Below the pieces are notes generated by a model. That model did no database searches, had not been told where the DNA came from, and was given only the letters and a program-made list of their open reading frames with translations. A DNA stretch of 64,000 bases. Source: Guyanagaster necrorhizus (taxonomy: Eukaryota; Basidiomycota; Agaricomycetes; Agaricales; Physalacriaceae). Both the position numbers and the translations under genes were made by a program. Of this stretch, positions 13,901 through 24,650 are shown one piece after another (positions within the stretch are counted from its first letter, which is position 1; every line of letters starts with the position of its first letter). The stretch spans positions 1 through 64,000 of the forward strand of contig NW_025064953.1 in assembly GCF_019112545.1 (NCBI RefSeq), read 5' to 3'.

Positions 13901-14425
13901 CAAAACTTGCTCTGCACTTAAAAAGGCCACTTTCATCATAAAGAAGCACTATGACAAACATCAACTACCTGCTCACATGTATAACATCAACAATAAAGTC
14001 TGGTTGGACACCATCAACCTCCATCTTCCTCACCTGAAACAAAAACTCACAAATAAGCACACTAGCCTCTTCTCCATTACTGCCAAAGTCGGCCTGTCAG
14101 AATATAAATTGCATCTTCCAGTCAACTGAAAGGTTCATGATGTCTTCAATGAAACTCTACTCACTCTCTTCATTGGACCTACATTCTTAAACCAAGAATG
14201 ACCACCTCCACCACCATCTGATCTGATCAATAACAAAGAACACTATGAAATCAATCAGATTTTAAATCACAAGCTGCACAAAATCAAAGTAAAGGGCAGT
14301 GGCATGACAATAACTATGGACTACTTGGTTAGTTGGAAGAGGTACAGCCCTGAATCCAACCAATAGGTAAACAAAAAATACATGAACACTGACAACACTA
14401 TACATAAATATGAATTATCTCTAAA
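10920..14425 (+). pseudogene. gypsy-1 pol remnant (plus-strand copy)
   Basis: Ty3/gypsy polyprotein in canonical order. Protease has D-S-G at 11,050. Reverse transcriptase runs about 11,600-12,400, with YLDN at about 12,110 where the catalytic YLDD is expected. RNase H is at about 12,440-12,900. Integrase is at about 13,140-14,130, with an HHCC zinc region whose C-K-T-C is near 13,272, and D-M-I-T-G-L-P near 13,372. A chromodomain-like end lies at about 14,230-14,400. Internal stops are mostly TGA, TAG or TAA at Arg, Gln or Trp positions. The RT is also damaged after the active site, near 12,120. The 3' LTR follows at 14,463. Non-functional; same family as the minus-strand copy. Confidence 0.88.
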
Positions 14426-14462
14426 TTAAGCTATCAGGACAATGGTCTTAAGAAAGGAATAA

Positions 14463-14841
14463 TGTTATGATTTTCCTACTATTTTTTGATCTTGACCTCT
14501 ATTCATACTTAGTCAGGACATTTAGACTAGCACTTAAGACTGTGGGACTGACTTAATCAGCACAACAAGCCCAGTCAGTCATTGTCTTTTGATATAATGA
14601 CAACACTTGATGATGTACAATTACTCTTTTATAGACAGTAGCAATGCCCAAGGACAAAGAGCACAACAATCAGGACAAGATATGATAGGTAGTAGTATTT
14701 ATATCAACAATGACTTGTAGTATATAAGAAAGCTCACTCTCACTGATAGTCTTCAGCTTCAAGCTAAAGTTTATTCATTCTCACTCTACTCTTGAGCTAC
14801 TCTATTAAAGCCTTGAAGCATCAGATCAACAAAGCATAACA
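14463..14841 (+). repeat. 3' LTR of plus-strand gypsy-1 copy
   Basis: 379-base LTR starting TGTTATGA and ending CATAACA, an inverted terminal repeat of seven bases. Its reverse complement matches 958-1,313 and, more weakly, 19,183-19,544. It directly follows the chromodomain end and the 3' untranslated part of gypsy-1. A TATATAAG motif near 14,722 could be its promoter TATA box. Immediately after it the sequence becomes the integrase of a different gypsy family, so this copy appears inserted in, or joined to, gypsy-2. Confidence 0.85.
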
Positions 14842-15634
14842 GGTAAACTCTAGTGGAAGGCTCAAATATGAAGTCACACTAGTTTATCACATGCTTATAA
14901 TCATATACAACCTGAGCCTAACAGATAATGATAAGCTATTTAAAGCTGCAGTAGCTTATTTGGAATGAAAATATAGTATAAAGAGTATAAGAACATCTCT
15001 ATACAACTCACAGGCCAATGAAAAGATAAAACAACCACACTAGAATGTGTGATAGAGTTTATTTAAAGTATATGGAGGAAATGAGAAAAAGTGGCATTAT
15101 TACTTCATACTAGTAATATGGGCCAACAGAATCACTGTAAGAAAACAGATGGGATGCTCTTCTTTCTTTGCAGTTACTGGCACATATCTGATATTACCAC
15201 TTGATATGCTAGAAGCCATATAGTTAGTCAAGTATTCAGAGAGAATTTTAGAAGATTGAGAGCTCTATGGCTTGCATACAATAGCACTAGAAAAATATAC
15301 AGATAAAGTAGCAGAAATGCATGATAATATGGATGAGAAAAAGAAACAAGATATATTGAAGTATGCAACAATGCATGTAAATAAAATCAAGTCCTATAAC
15401 TTCAAACAAGGGGACTTAGTTTTAATGTGCAATACACAGATTGAGAGTGCACTGAATACAAAGATGAAACTGAGATACTTAGACCCCTTAGTGTTGCTAG
15501 ATCATTCAAGTGCAGAAAACTACATTCTAGCAGAGTTAGATAGTGCATTAATTGGTTCAAAGATTACAGCATTCTATGTGATTCTATATCTCACACACAA
15601 TTCAATAGAGTTTGTTAACAGGATTATATACTGA
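14842..15634 (+). pseudogene. gypsy-2 integrase remnant
   Basis: A second Ty3/gypsy family. The integrase core shows T-D-N at about 14,917 (second catalytic Asp) and Y-N-S-Q-A-N-E near 15,005 (region of the catalytic Glu). The frame stays open at 15,272-15,634 and covers the C-terminal part, with the characteristic F-K-x-G-D-L-V-L segment near 15,400 and R-Y-L-D-P near 15,472. Stops at Trp or Arg positions break the upstream half. Only the 3' half of the element is present, because gypsy-1 sequence abuts it on the left. The family differs clearly from gypsy-1 in this domain. Confidence 0.75.
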
Positions 15635-16928
15635 CTGCATAAAGATTCAAACAAATTACAAAGAATAATAAATATGCCAGAACTAAAAAAGAGATAGCTA
15701 TTGAATTTCACTAAAGAATTTGAAGAATCATCCAATCCAAAGATTTCAGATGCAGTTAACTTAGATAAGGGTTAGCATGCAATTCAGGCCTTTCACAGAC
15801 ATGTTATTACAAGCAAAGACTGGATATACACTGCTAGATATAGCATTTATGAGAGAAAAAGAAATAGAATACAAGTGTAGATACTTAAAACTATGGAAAA
15901 CAGCAAGACTCAAATCTTCAAAGAGTCTTAGAATAAACTTGTAAATGAGAAGCAGAAGCTCTGTTACAAAGTCAGAAAATTGAAAAATAGGAAAGCAATA
16001 TGAGATAACATATCTGACACTTGTCAGAGTGATCTGAGAAAGAATAGCTATTGAATACTGCAAGAGTACAATTAGAAGGCCCCTCCTAGAGTTAAAATCT
16101 CTTAGTGAGGGGGATAGCAATAATGCACAATAAATAGCAGACCTTAAAGAGTTTGATGCATGTATCTCCAGTGGCTGCATCACTAGCCTTGGCCTTGAAG
16201 AGATTTATTAAGTTATGCCTGAGGACAGTCAGATTCTCTTAGTGTAAAGAATATAATGGTATACCTAGAGTATTACCACAAATATATTATCTATAAAGAC
16301 TCAATAAATTTCACAATTTCTGTTAGTGACAGAAAAAGAAGAAATGAGGAGATTTAACGAAATAACAAGAGAAAATACAACTAATAGTGGCAATAACAAT
16401 GTCAGGACATTGGATTGAAGTGATGCACAAGACAATACCAATCTCCATCCAAGGTAATAAGAAATTTTACACACAAAATGCAAAGGATTACTCTGAGAAA
16501 TAACAAAGAAGAAAATCAACTGAGAGAGACTACAGATCTGCAGAATCCAGGCATGAGTCTAATATTGCATTCAGAAGCCCCCAGAAGGAGATTGATTCAG
16601 TTGGAATGCTGTAAAAACAGATGAAACTTAGTCTCAACTGAAATTGAAAGAGAGCACAACAAGAAAAGAGATATATTGAACTACTAGAGTTTTACAGGCC
16701 CAAGAGAGTAGCATGCATGACAGAATAGCAAGGTATAGCATAGAGGCAAGAGCTATAAAGAGAAAACTAAAAAAAGAATAAGAAAGTTTTGGCAGAGCAA
16801 AGAGTGCCTCAGCATTACTCACTTATATCAATAATAGAAAAGAGTGGTTTATCACCATAATATTGGATATGCATATATGGATATCTACTGGAGAGACTAT
16901 GAAAGATCCAAATCTTAGTGGGGGGATA
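15635..16928 (+). other. gypsy-2 3' internal region with polypurine tract
   Basis: This 1.3-kb stretch lies between the gypsy-2 integrase and its LTR. No domain is recognised. Conceptual translation on the plus strand gives acidic and basic stretches broken by many stops (for example 15,690-16,130), so a decayed extra coding region is possible. It ends with the purine run GTGGGGGGATA (16,918-16,928) directly before the LTR, which is where a polypurine tract that primes plus-strand synthesis should be. Confidence 0.55.
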
Positions 16929-18521
16929 TGATATGCCTGCTGCATATCCAGGCATGTAATTTTGTCAATTATGATAATATATTGACTGTATCACAATCTA
17001 CTATGCATGCAATAAAGAATACAGCTAGAGTGCAGTAAAATAAGACTTGTATGACAGCTGGCTTGAGTGATGATAGATGAAGAGCATGGTCTAGCAGCAG
17101 GATGATACCAGAGAGGATCATACTGCACATGAGATCCCAGCACTTGACACTAATTGCACTAATACAAGTACAGAAAGACTCACTAAAAATAAAGAGCACA
17201 TGATCAAAATATGATCAGAGCCTTGCACATGACTTTGCATTATATTGATCAATGATATGTAGGTATTAAATTGCTGAGAGATATGTTCTAGAACAGAGCA
17301 ATGGTGCACAATGAGATAAACCCAAATATTAGAGAGATTGGCTAAGAAATGAGAAGATTTGGTGAAAGAAATGACCAGAAATGATCCCAGGAGTCTAGAA
17401 TAACTTCTGTAGATGGATTAATTGCTCTGAAGAGATAAAAAAGTGAAGAGACCAGTGGCCAGGCCACTAATAGAGCTAATCAGTGTCAGGTTGCATAGAA
17501 ACAAAAGGCAGGCCTGATCTAGAGCAGAATATGCATGTCAGACTGTGATATGTACACAAATGATATGCTAGAGACTCCAAAACAGAGTCCTGCACTTTGA
17601 AACTACTATATTTGATGTGTCTTAGTAAGTACAGTAGTAGACTATTTAAGTACCACATTGTAAGAGTAGTAGACAAGTTTCTGACTCTCCTATAGTTGCA
17701 GTGTATTGGGCACAAAGGTCTTGTGCTCTATCTCTGGGTTTGCATTTACAACTTCAGACAAGAGAATAGACTTATTATTGATATCATTGAGAGAGATATG
17801 AGAACTGAGCAAGACACAGAAGCTTGCAAGAGACTTGAATTCAATTTGATAAGAGATTTTAAATTGCACTCTAGTCTGAGAATAAGAGAGCCATGTCTGA
17901 AGGGCACTATCTTGAGCTTTTGAGGTATTTGTGACATGTGGCACTACAGGTAGCAGAGATTCAAACCCTTTGGGTCTGTCAGATAGCATTATATTGTGTT
18001 TTGTGTTTCTGAGTCATATAGATTTGAATCCTGTGGATCTATGACTGGTTTGGAAACTCATGTGCAGAGGTTTGAACCCTTTGGCACTTGTGAATGTGTT
18101 TGTGAAGTATTTCTGCTTAAAGCACAAAGCTTTGAGTCATGTAGTGTGTGTTTAAAGATTTGGAATTGATCTGAGCTGTGCTTGAAACCTTTTTAAGAGT
18201 TTTGTGAGAGTTTTTTGATGGATTATATTGAGCTACAATACTCTTTGCCTTGAGGTCCAGCAACATTCATTGCCACCTCTTGTTTTTATAAATGAAAAGC
18301 TTTGAGACTTAGAGAGATCTGAGACAGTTATACTCATGCTATTGCTATTCACATGCAGTGGAATCATTTGAGAAGACAATTATATTTGCTGTTACTACTT
18401 TATTGCATTATAATCCCCCTAATGAACTAAGAAGTGTTATGTATGTGTTGGTGTGGTTGTGATCAGTGGATAACACTCTGCTATATCTGTTTTCATCTTT
18501 CACACATGTAAAACCTCTTCA
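16929..18521 (+). repeat. gypsy-2 3' LTR (copy C), about 1.59 kb
   Basis: Begins TGATATGCC and ends CCTCTTCA, with the same start and end blocks as solo LTRs A (4,616) and B (21,446), but more diverged and about 200 bases shorter. It is preceded by a polypurine tract and the gypsy-2 integrase, so it is the element's 3' LTR rather than a solo LTR. Flanking tetramers (GATA on the left, CCAT on the right) do not match, as expected when the left side is internal element sequence. Confidence 0.8.
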
Positions 18522-19182
18522 CCATGCTCAGAGAGAGTAATAAAAGCAGTGAAAGATGGCAGAGTGTCATAGAAGTTGAGCAGAAGATCATCAAGAAGGC
18601 CAGATAGAGCAGGAGAAAGGTCTGCCAGAACTTGATGGAGGTATCTCAACTGCTCTGTATAGATGCAGCCTTATCAGCTTGGTCCAGATGGATACTGGAA
18701 GTCACTGAGCTTATTGGCTTCTTTCCTTTGGTCCTCTGCAACTGCTTCTATAGCTGAGTTTCCAGGACTGGCTTTGGATACAGAGTTTACCTTGGGCTTA
18801 TTGAGAATTCAAGAGGTGGGAGATTCTTCTGAGAGGTCATAAAGAGAGAGAACAGAGGTGACATTTTGTTGAATTCTGTAGAATGTATGGAGAGACTGAT
18901 AGTATCTGATTACCCAGATAGTAATTGACTGGTTGCTATAGCAAAGAAGGATAAGAGCAAAAAGCCTGAGCAAAGTGCCAACAATGGCACTCAAGAGCTT
19001 GAAAAATTTTGATGTGATGTTGAGGGTTGCAGGCATTTGGCTTTCTTCACAGACTAGCTGTATAAGAAAGAGGAAGATTAAAGCATTAAGCTAATTATTA
19101 GACCCACTCAACATATCACTAAAACACATAATAAACTAGTGCTGTATTGAGTTTATACAATCACACTAGAGTTCACTATATA
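18522..19182. other. CpG-poor sequence, no recognised gene
   Basis: The longest frame is on the minus strand (18,809-19,036), with a Ser/Lys-rich continuation to about 18,540 after a stop. It has a hydrophobic N-terminal part and no motif I can name. It could be a decayed gag or host fragment lying between the gypsy-2 LTR and a gypsy-1 LTR. I make no functional call. Confidence 0.3.
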
Positions 19183-19544
19183 TGTTTGAGTTGGTGCAAA
19201 TATGGCATTCACAGAGTAAGCTTAAGAAGAATAAGCAGTATAAATAAACTTTAGCTCAAAGCTGAAGTGTTACAGTGAGAGCTATCCTACTTAGATACAT
19301 GTCTTAGAAGATAAATATAGTTCATACATTATTATATCCTCCTATATTGTAATGCTATAATGTGTAGTTGTTAAATACAAGACAGATGGGTATTGTCTGT
19401 TGTTGAAGTGTCTGTTATATTGTGTTGTGGTCCATCTATTGTGTCCATGTCATATTGCATGGTGATCATCCCATGACTCTAAGTGTCCTGTGATAAGATA
19501 GATGCCTGATAAGATATAATAAGAAAAATAGAAAAATTGTAACA
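19183..19544 (-). repeat. gypsy-1 LTR, solo or orphan
   Basis: Minus-strand LTR related to 14,463-14,841 and 958-1,313. It shares the AATAAACTTTAGCTCAAAGCTG block (19,243 onward) and the terminal end that reads TGTTAC on the minus strand at 19,544. No gypsy-1 coding sequence adjoins either side, so it is a solo or orphan LTR. The left edge near 19,183 (TGTTTG) is estimated from the length of the other copies. Confidence 0.65.
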
Positions 19545-21188
19545 TTTACCTCTGTGATCAAGCAGATTGAATGCATATGTGCATTATTGATGCATGTCCA
19601 TGTCATTATGTCTATTTTGTATCAGGTGCACATCAAGATTGCAGCTGGGAAATATGAGTGGGATTTCAATGATGAGGAAACAGATGTGCTACATGATGAT
19701 CTATGGTATTTGGATGTATATGTCTGTAGAATTGAATGAAGGATGTGAATTTATCAATGCTTGTTGAATCTACTATAAAAACTGTGAACCAGCCTTTGTT
19801 AGTCATTCCTAGCATTAATGTCAAGCCACTTATTGCTTCCATGACTGTGTTCATTCTCTCAATGCCTATTTGCTGAATGAATGAAGGAATAACTTCAGCT
19901 ATAAAGTAACACCAATCCAGTGGAAGTGGATCTACTGAAGATTCACTGTATGAGACCAAACACAGACTGGGAGAACTTCAAATGAGGAGGTTTCTCTCTA
20001 GAGTAATAGGTGGCATCTCAAAGGAATTGTATTTAGAGACATGGTCCTAATACTTATGGAACATGATCATATGAGCTATGAAGCTATGGTTGAAATAGTA
20101 CAGTATAAGATGTAGTCTAAAGACTTATTACTAATCATAGTTGATTAGCAGCAGTGGAGACCTATACAAAGAGGGATGGTAAAAGCAAATGGTAGATGGC
20201 ACCAAAGTGAGCCAGATTATTTGGCTTTCAATTCATTGTGATCTGGTTAATGGGTTGCATATTTAGTGCAAATGGTCACTTTTGAGAATTCATGGCTTGA
20301 AGGAAAGCATTATGGAGTACAAGATGAGAAAATCAATGCTCACTGCCCATACTGAAGTGCCTTTTGAAGTACTTACTAGAGCCATTGGTAAAGCATAGAA
20401 TAAGTACACATGACATCTGTTCAAGGATCTACAGCTTCCTTTTTCCCCCAAGGAAAGCTACGTTGACAGATTGTATGAGGATCCTCAAAAGAGGAAAAAG
20501 TAAATAAGCTGCATCACAGAAAACTACCATAGGAATCATGGAAACTGTCAGTTAACTCAGACTCATCAGGCCAAAGTGCTAATCACCATGTGCAGTTACC
20601 TTGCTCTAATCATGACTAATAAACTTAAACCATGACACTCATGCCACTACAGATCTCCATTTACTTGTGTTGGGATTTTGCCAGAAAGTTCTAGAAAGGG
20701 CAATCCAGCATCATGCCAAGAGTTGATGAGTAAGCTCAAGCTCAAGAGAAATTTGTAGTAAATTCTAGATATAAGCCTGGAGAGTATAAATATAAGCTCT
20801 GTAGGAGCTGTAGAATAAGAAGTTCATACCATCTGGCCTTACCAGCCTGGAGTCTATCCTGCCTAACACCTGAGATTTCCAACAACTTGTACATCAACAA
20901 CCATGTCTATGAAGCACCTTACATTGTGAAAGTCATGGATGTTGCTGAGTGCACTGATTTAAGGGAAGTGTTTGTGCCAAAATGCAGATTCTTGAGGGAA
21001 CTATATTTCTGTAGAAGGTACTGTCATCTCTGTTGTTGTTGTTCCTGTTGTTTATGCTTCCAAAGCCACATGAACATCTAAATCTGAACCTTGGAGGCTC
21101 TGCTGACCTGTGGGGCCAACTGCTGGATAAAAATTGTTGACTGGATGTATTTTGTGATGAAATAAGGAATGCAGAATTAGTCCAAGAT
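19545..21188. other. CpG-poor unassigned region
   Basis: Mixed short frames on both strands. A minus-strand frame at 19,666-19,959 overlaps a direct-repeat unit that recurs at 25,091-25,231. A plus-strand frame at 20,887-21,081 begins with a plausible protein stretch and ends in a Cys-rich run. Neither shows a domain I recognise. The sequence before 21,189 may belong to the 5' part of the interrupted REase/kinase-like gene. Confidence 0.3.
19866..20007. repeat. dispersed direct repeat, copy 1
   Basis: About 142 bases matching 25,091-25,231 in the same orientation at roughly 80 percent by eye. Both copies run from CTATTTGC through the GAATGAAGGAATAACT block to the CAAATGAGGAGGTTTCT block. Read on the minus strand, both encode the same short peptide pattern (S-V-D-P-L, then V-I-P-S-F-I), so the repeat may be part of an unidentified coding element. 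Confidence 0.7.
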
Positions 21189-21445
21189 ATGTTGCCTATA
21201 AGTAATCACCATCATCAGATGGCACTGACTGCTCTTGTTGCTCAGATTACATCTGTGGAACAGACCATGATATTGCCAGACAAAATACAAGGTGATCTTG
21301 AAGAGCAACATAACATCCTTGGAGAGCTGGAGAAAAGTGTGTGGGTCTTTGTTGTCTCACAACATGTTCTGACTAACCCTATACATGCAGAGCTCTACAT
21401 CACCATCAAAAATGTACAACATGGCATGACTCCATCCAACAGCAC
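21189..21445 (+). pseudogene. N-terminal piece of interrupted REase/kinase-like gene
   Basis: Open frame in the plus direction that runs into solo LTR B. Removing the LTR and one copy of its 4-bp duplication carries this frame directly into the frame beginning at 23,260, so the two belonged to one coding sequence. The piece itself shows no catalytic motif. The start codon at 21,189 is merely the first Met of the open stretch, and the true 5' end could lie further left in unassigned sequence. Confidence 0.55.
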
Positions 21446-23259
21446 TGACATGCCCTCTCCATGTTCAGGCATGTAAAATTGCAAAAATTGTGAATATATG
21501 GACTGCATTCTAGTCCAGTAAGCATATAACAGAAAATAGGACTAGAGTGCACAGAAACCTAGCTATCATAATGCTAAACTAAAGTAACAATAAGCAGAGT
21601 GCATGGCCTAGTAACAGACTAATACCAGAGGGGTTAGGCTGCATGTGAGGTCCCAGCACTTGGCCCTAAATGTGCTAATACTATTATGAAAGAACATGTT
21701 AAAAATAAAAAGACTATGATCGAAATATGATTGGCAATTCTGATCACATTGATCAAAGATACACTGATGGAACATGCTTTAGAACTGAAAACTAAGAACC
21801 AAAGAAAAGTATCTGAGTAAATGGGTATTGAATGGAGAAATAAAATGATGATAATAAAGTAATAAGTAGAGAAATATTACCTCAGGAATAAATAGCGTGC
21901 ATACCACCCTGAGCCTTGCACACATATGTATGGTGCCTTAGTGTGCATAACACAGTGAGAGACTCCACATCATACTGAGAAATAGCACCTTTGATGGGTC
22001 AGATGGAATGACTGATTGGACACAGAGAAGCAGAACATAGCCATTGTAGCTGGCTCCTGGCATGAGAAATAACTCTGAGGGTTTGAGACAGTTTACTGCT
22101 GTCAGAGATGTCACTAGAGAAATAAGAAAGCAAGCAGACCTGGCGAGGCCAGCTAGCTGATATCAGCTAGTGAAGGAACAGCAGGCACAGTCATCACCTG
22201 GAAGAGAATAAGTGCAGTGACTGTGATATGCATGTGAATAATACCCATGGGATCCAGCATAAAGTCTCATGCTTTGAGGATACCATAGTAGGATTGTATT
22301 AGTAAGTACTATAGTAGAGTATTTAAATACAGTATTGTATGACTGGAGAAAGGAGTTTTCTGACCCTCCACAGTTGTGGTGTATTAGGCACAAAAAGCCT
22401 TGCACTCTAGCTCTAGATTTGTGTTAGTAACTCCAGGTGAGAGAATAAACTGATTATTGAATATCATTAAGAGAGCTGTGAGAACTAAGTGAGGCATCAA
22501 AGCTCATGAAGGACTTGGACTCAGTTTGATAAAAGATTTTAGATTGCACTTTAATCTGAGAATAAGAGAGCAGTGTCTGAAGGACATCATCTTGAGTTTT
22601 TGAGGTATTTGTGACATGCAGCACTATAGGTGACAGAGGTTCAAACTCTTTGGCTTGATTAGTGTGTGCTTTTGTGTGATTTCCACAGATTGGCAGAGGT
22701 TCAAACCCTTTGGTCTGTCAAATAGGATTTTATTGTGTTTGTATCTCTGAATCGCATAAGTTTGAATCCTGTGCATCTACGATCAGTTTGGAAACTTGTG
22801 AACAGAGATCTATGCTTTTGATCACTTGTGGATGTGTTTGTGATTGGTTTTTGCTTAGAGCATGAAGCCTTGAGTTGTGTGTTATATGTGTTAGGGATTT
22901 AAGTTGATCTGAGCTGTGCTTGGAACTATTTGAGAGTTTTGAAAGAGTGTTTCAATATATTGTATCGAGTTGCAGTACTCTTTGCCTTGAGGCCTGGCAA
23001 CACCAGTTGCCATCTCTTATTTTGATAAAACAAAAAGCTTTGAGACTTAGAAAGGCCTTGAATTGTTGTAAGCATGCTATTACTGTTTATGCACTGTGAT
23101 CTCATTGAAGAAGACAATTATATTTGTTGATTGCTATATTTATCGCATTATAATCCCTCCACAAACTGAGAGTTTTGTGTGTGTGTTGGTGTGAGTGTGG
23201 ATAGTGGATAATGCTCTGCTGTATCTATTTTCATCTTATGCACACTCAGATCCTCTTCA
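21446..23259 (+). repeat. gypsy-2 solo LTR (copy B), about 1.81 kb
   Basis: Begins TGACATGCCC and ends CCTCTTCA. It aligns along its whole length with copy A. It is flanked by GCAC (21,442-21,445) and GTGC (23,260-23,263), which differ only as CpA versus TpG and so point to an original GCGC duplication. No gypsy-2 internal sequence adjoins it. It splits a host-type open reading frame. Confidence 0.88.
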
Positions 23260-24650
23260 GTGCTAAATCAAAAAACTACTTCGACCACCAAAGCAATGAC
23301 ACACCAATTCTCAACAGTTGTTATAGCCTCTGGCAGATAGCAATCTCTCCTCTGATCAAACTCTATTATCATATCTTTACTTCCTTCCAGGCTTGCATTC
23401 ATGATGAGTCCTTGCCTGTTCTAGCTGATATCATCCAACTCACAGCAGAGCTCACAAGGACTGCCTCTCAGATATCGACCAATGCTTTCATGTGTCAGGG
23501 CTCTACCAGGAATATTTTGTGGCAACTGCTTAACCATCCAGTTTTCCAAGAGCTCAACCTCAACAAGATGAATTCAAACCACATTGTGCAATTCTAATAT
23601 ACATCTCCCCCCATGCTAGCAGCTGATATCATATGTGAAGAAAAGGCTGAATTAGGTTGGAGTGGTAAAGGTTCCATTCAAGGATCTTTCTCATATGCTC
23701 AGTACTGGATGCAGGAAGACACCCAAGTTTGTGGCTTATCTTCTGTTCATCTTCATGTTGATTTATCACTTCTCCAGCATGAACATTTTCTTAAAGCATG
23801 CTACTGCTCTTCATTCATTATCTCCATTACAGGATCTTGGATTGTTATTTTAGGCACTGTCTTCACAACTCAGCCAATCATCCAGTGTTTGACCAACTAT
23901 CTATGACTTGGCAATAGTCATGCTAATGATAATGACCATGCTCTTCATTTTGCTCATGTTTTTCAGTCTCTGAGACTAGCCATCAACAACCTTGAGAAAT
24001 ACTACAAGAAGCTTGGACTCTCAGACTCCCATTCCCTACAGACCATTCACTTCTTTTCCGACATAACTGAATATGATAATGACACAAAAGTCATCAGATT
24101 CCAATACCTTCAGCCCCTAGAAATAGATGCAGCATGGGTAACATTCCTTGTGAAGCTCAACAAGACACATGGAGAGAAACAGGTTGTTGTAAAGTTTATT
24201 AAGCAATATAGTGCTGAAGCCCACAAGCTGTTAGCAAGTAAAGGGAAGGCACCAGCACTAAAGTATTGTGGTCCAATTTCCAGTGATGGCAAGTACTGGT
24301 ATGGATCTCTTCAAATGGTCATTATGGAGTTCCTCTGTGGCCAGACGGTAGCACAGAAGTATGAAGTGAGCATTGCAGAGACAGTGTATAAAGCAGTTCC
24401 AAGTGCTGTTTAAATTCTTTACAATCAGTCATTCATTCATAGAGATATTCACACACCAAATATTGTGATCATTGATAGTGTGAGAGATAAAGGGGAGAGG
24501 ATGAGGATAATTGATTTTGACTGGACAGGTGAGCAAAGCAAAATAAAATATCTGCTGCATATCAGTGACTATATATGGAACACACTGCATGTCAAAGACT
24601 ATGATATTATTACATTTCAGCATGACATGACAATGGTTGATATGTTATAG
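23260..24650 (+). pseudogene. PD-(D/E)XK nuclease-like + kinase-like protein, decayed
   Basis: Fragments in all plus frames, read in order. The first is an N-terminal stretch (23,260-23,597). Next is a segment with an E-x-K core and a following G-S-I-Q-G-S-F-S-Y motif (about 23,635-23,690), which resembles the restriction-endonuclease-like domain of a widespread Agaricomycete family. A hydrophobic W-I-x-I-L-G segment follows (about 23,833-23,860). Last comes a kinase-like lobe with V-V-V-K-F (24,184), H-R-D-x-x-x-x-N (24,440-24,465) and I-I-D-F-D-W (24,507). Several frameshifts and stops separate them, and a solo LTR splits the 5' side. Such nuclease/kinase combinations have been grouped with Crinkler-type effector proteins. 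That link is from family knowledge and a role here is inference. Confidence 0.6.

Noticed and set aside
4616..23259. LTRs A and B as the two ends of one 18.6-kb element
   Set aside because: Each has its own transition-compatible target duplication and they lie in different host sequences, so they are independent solo LTRs.
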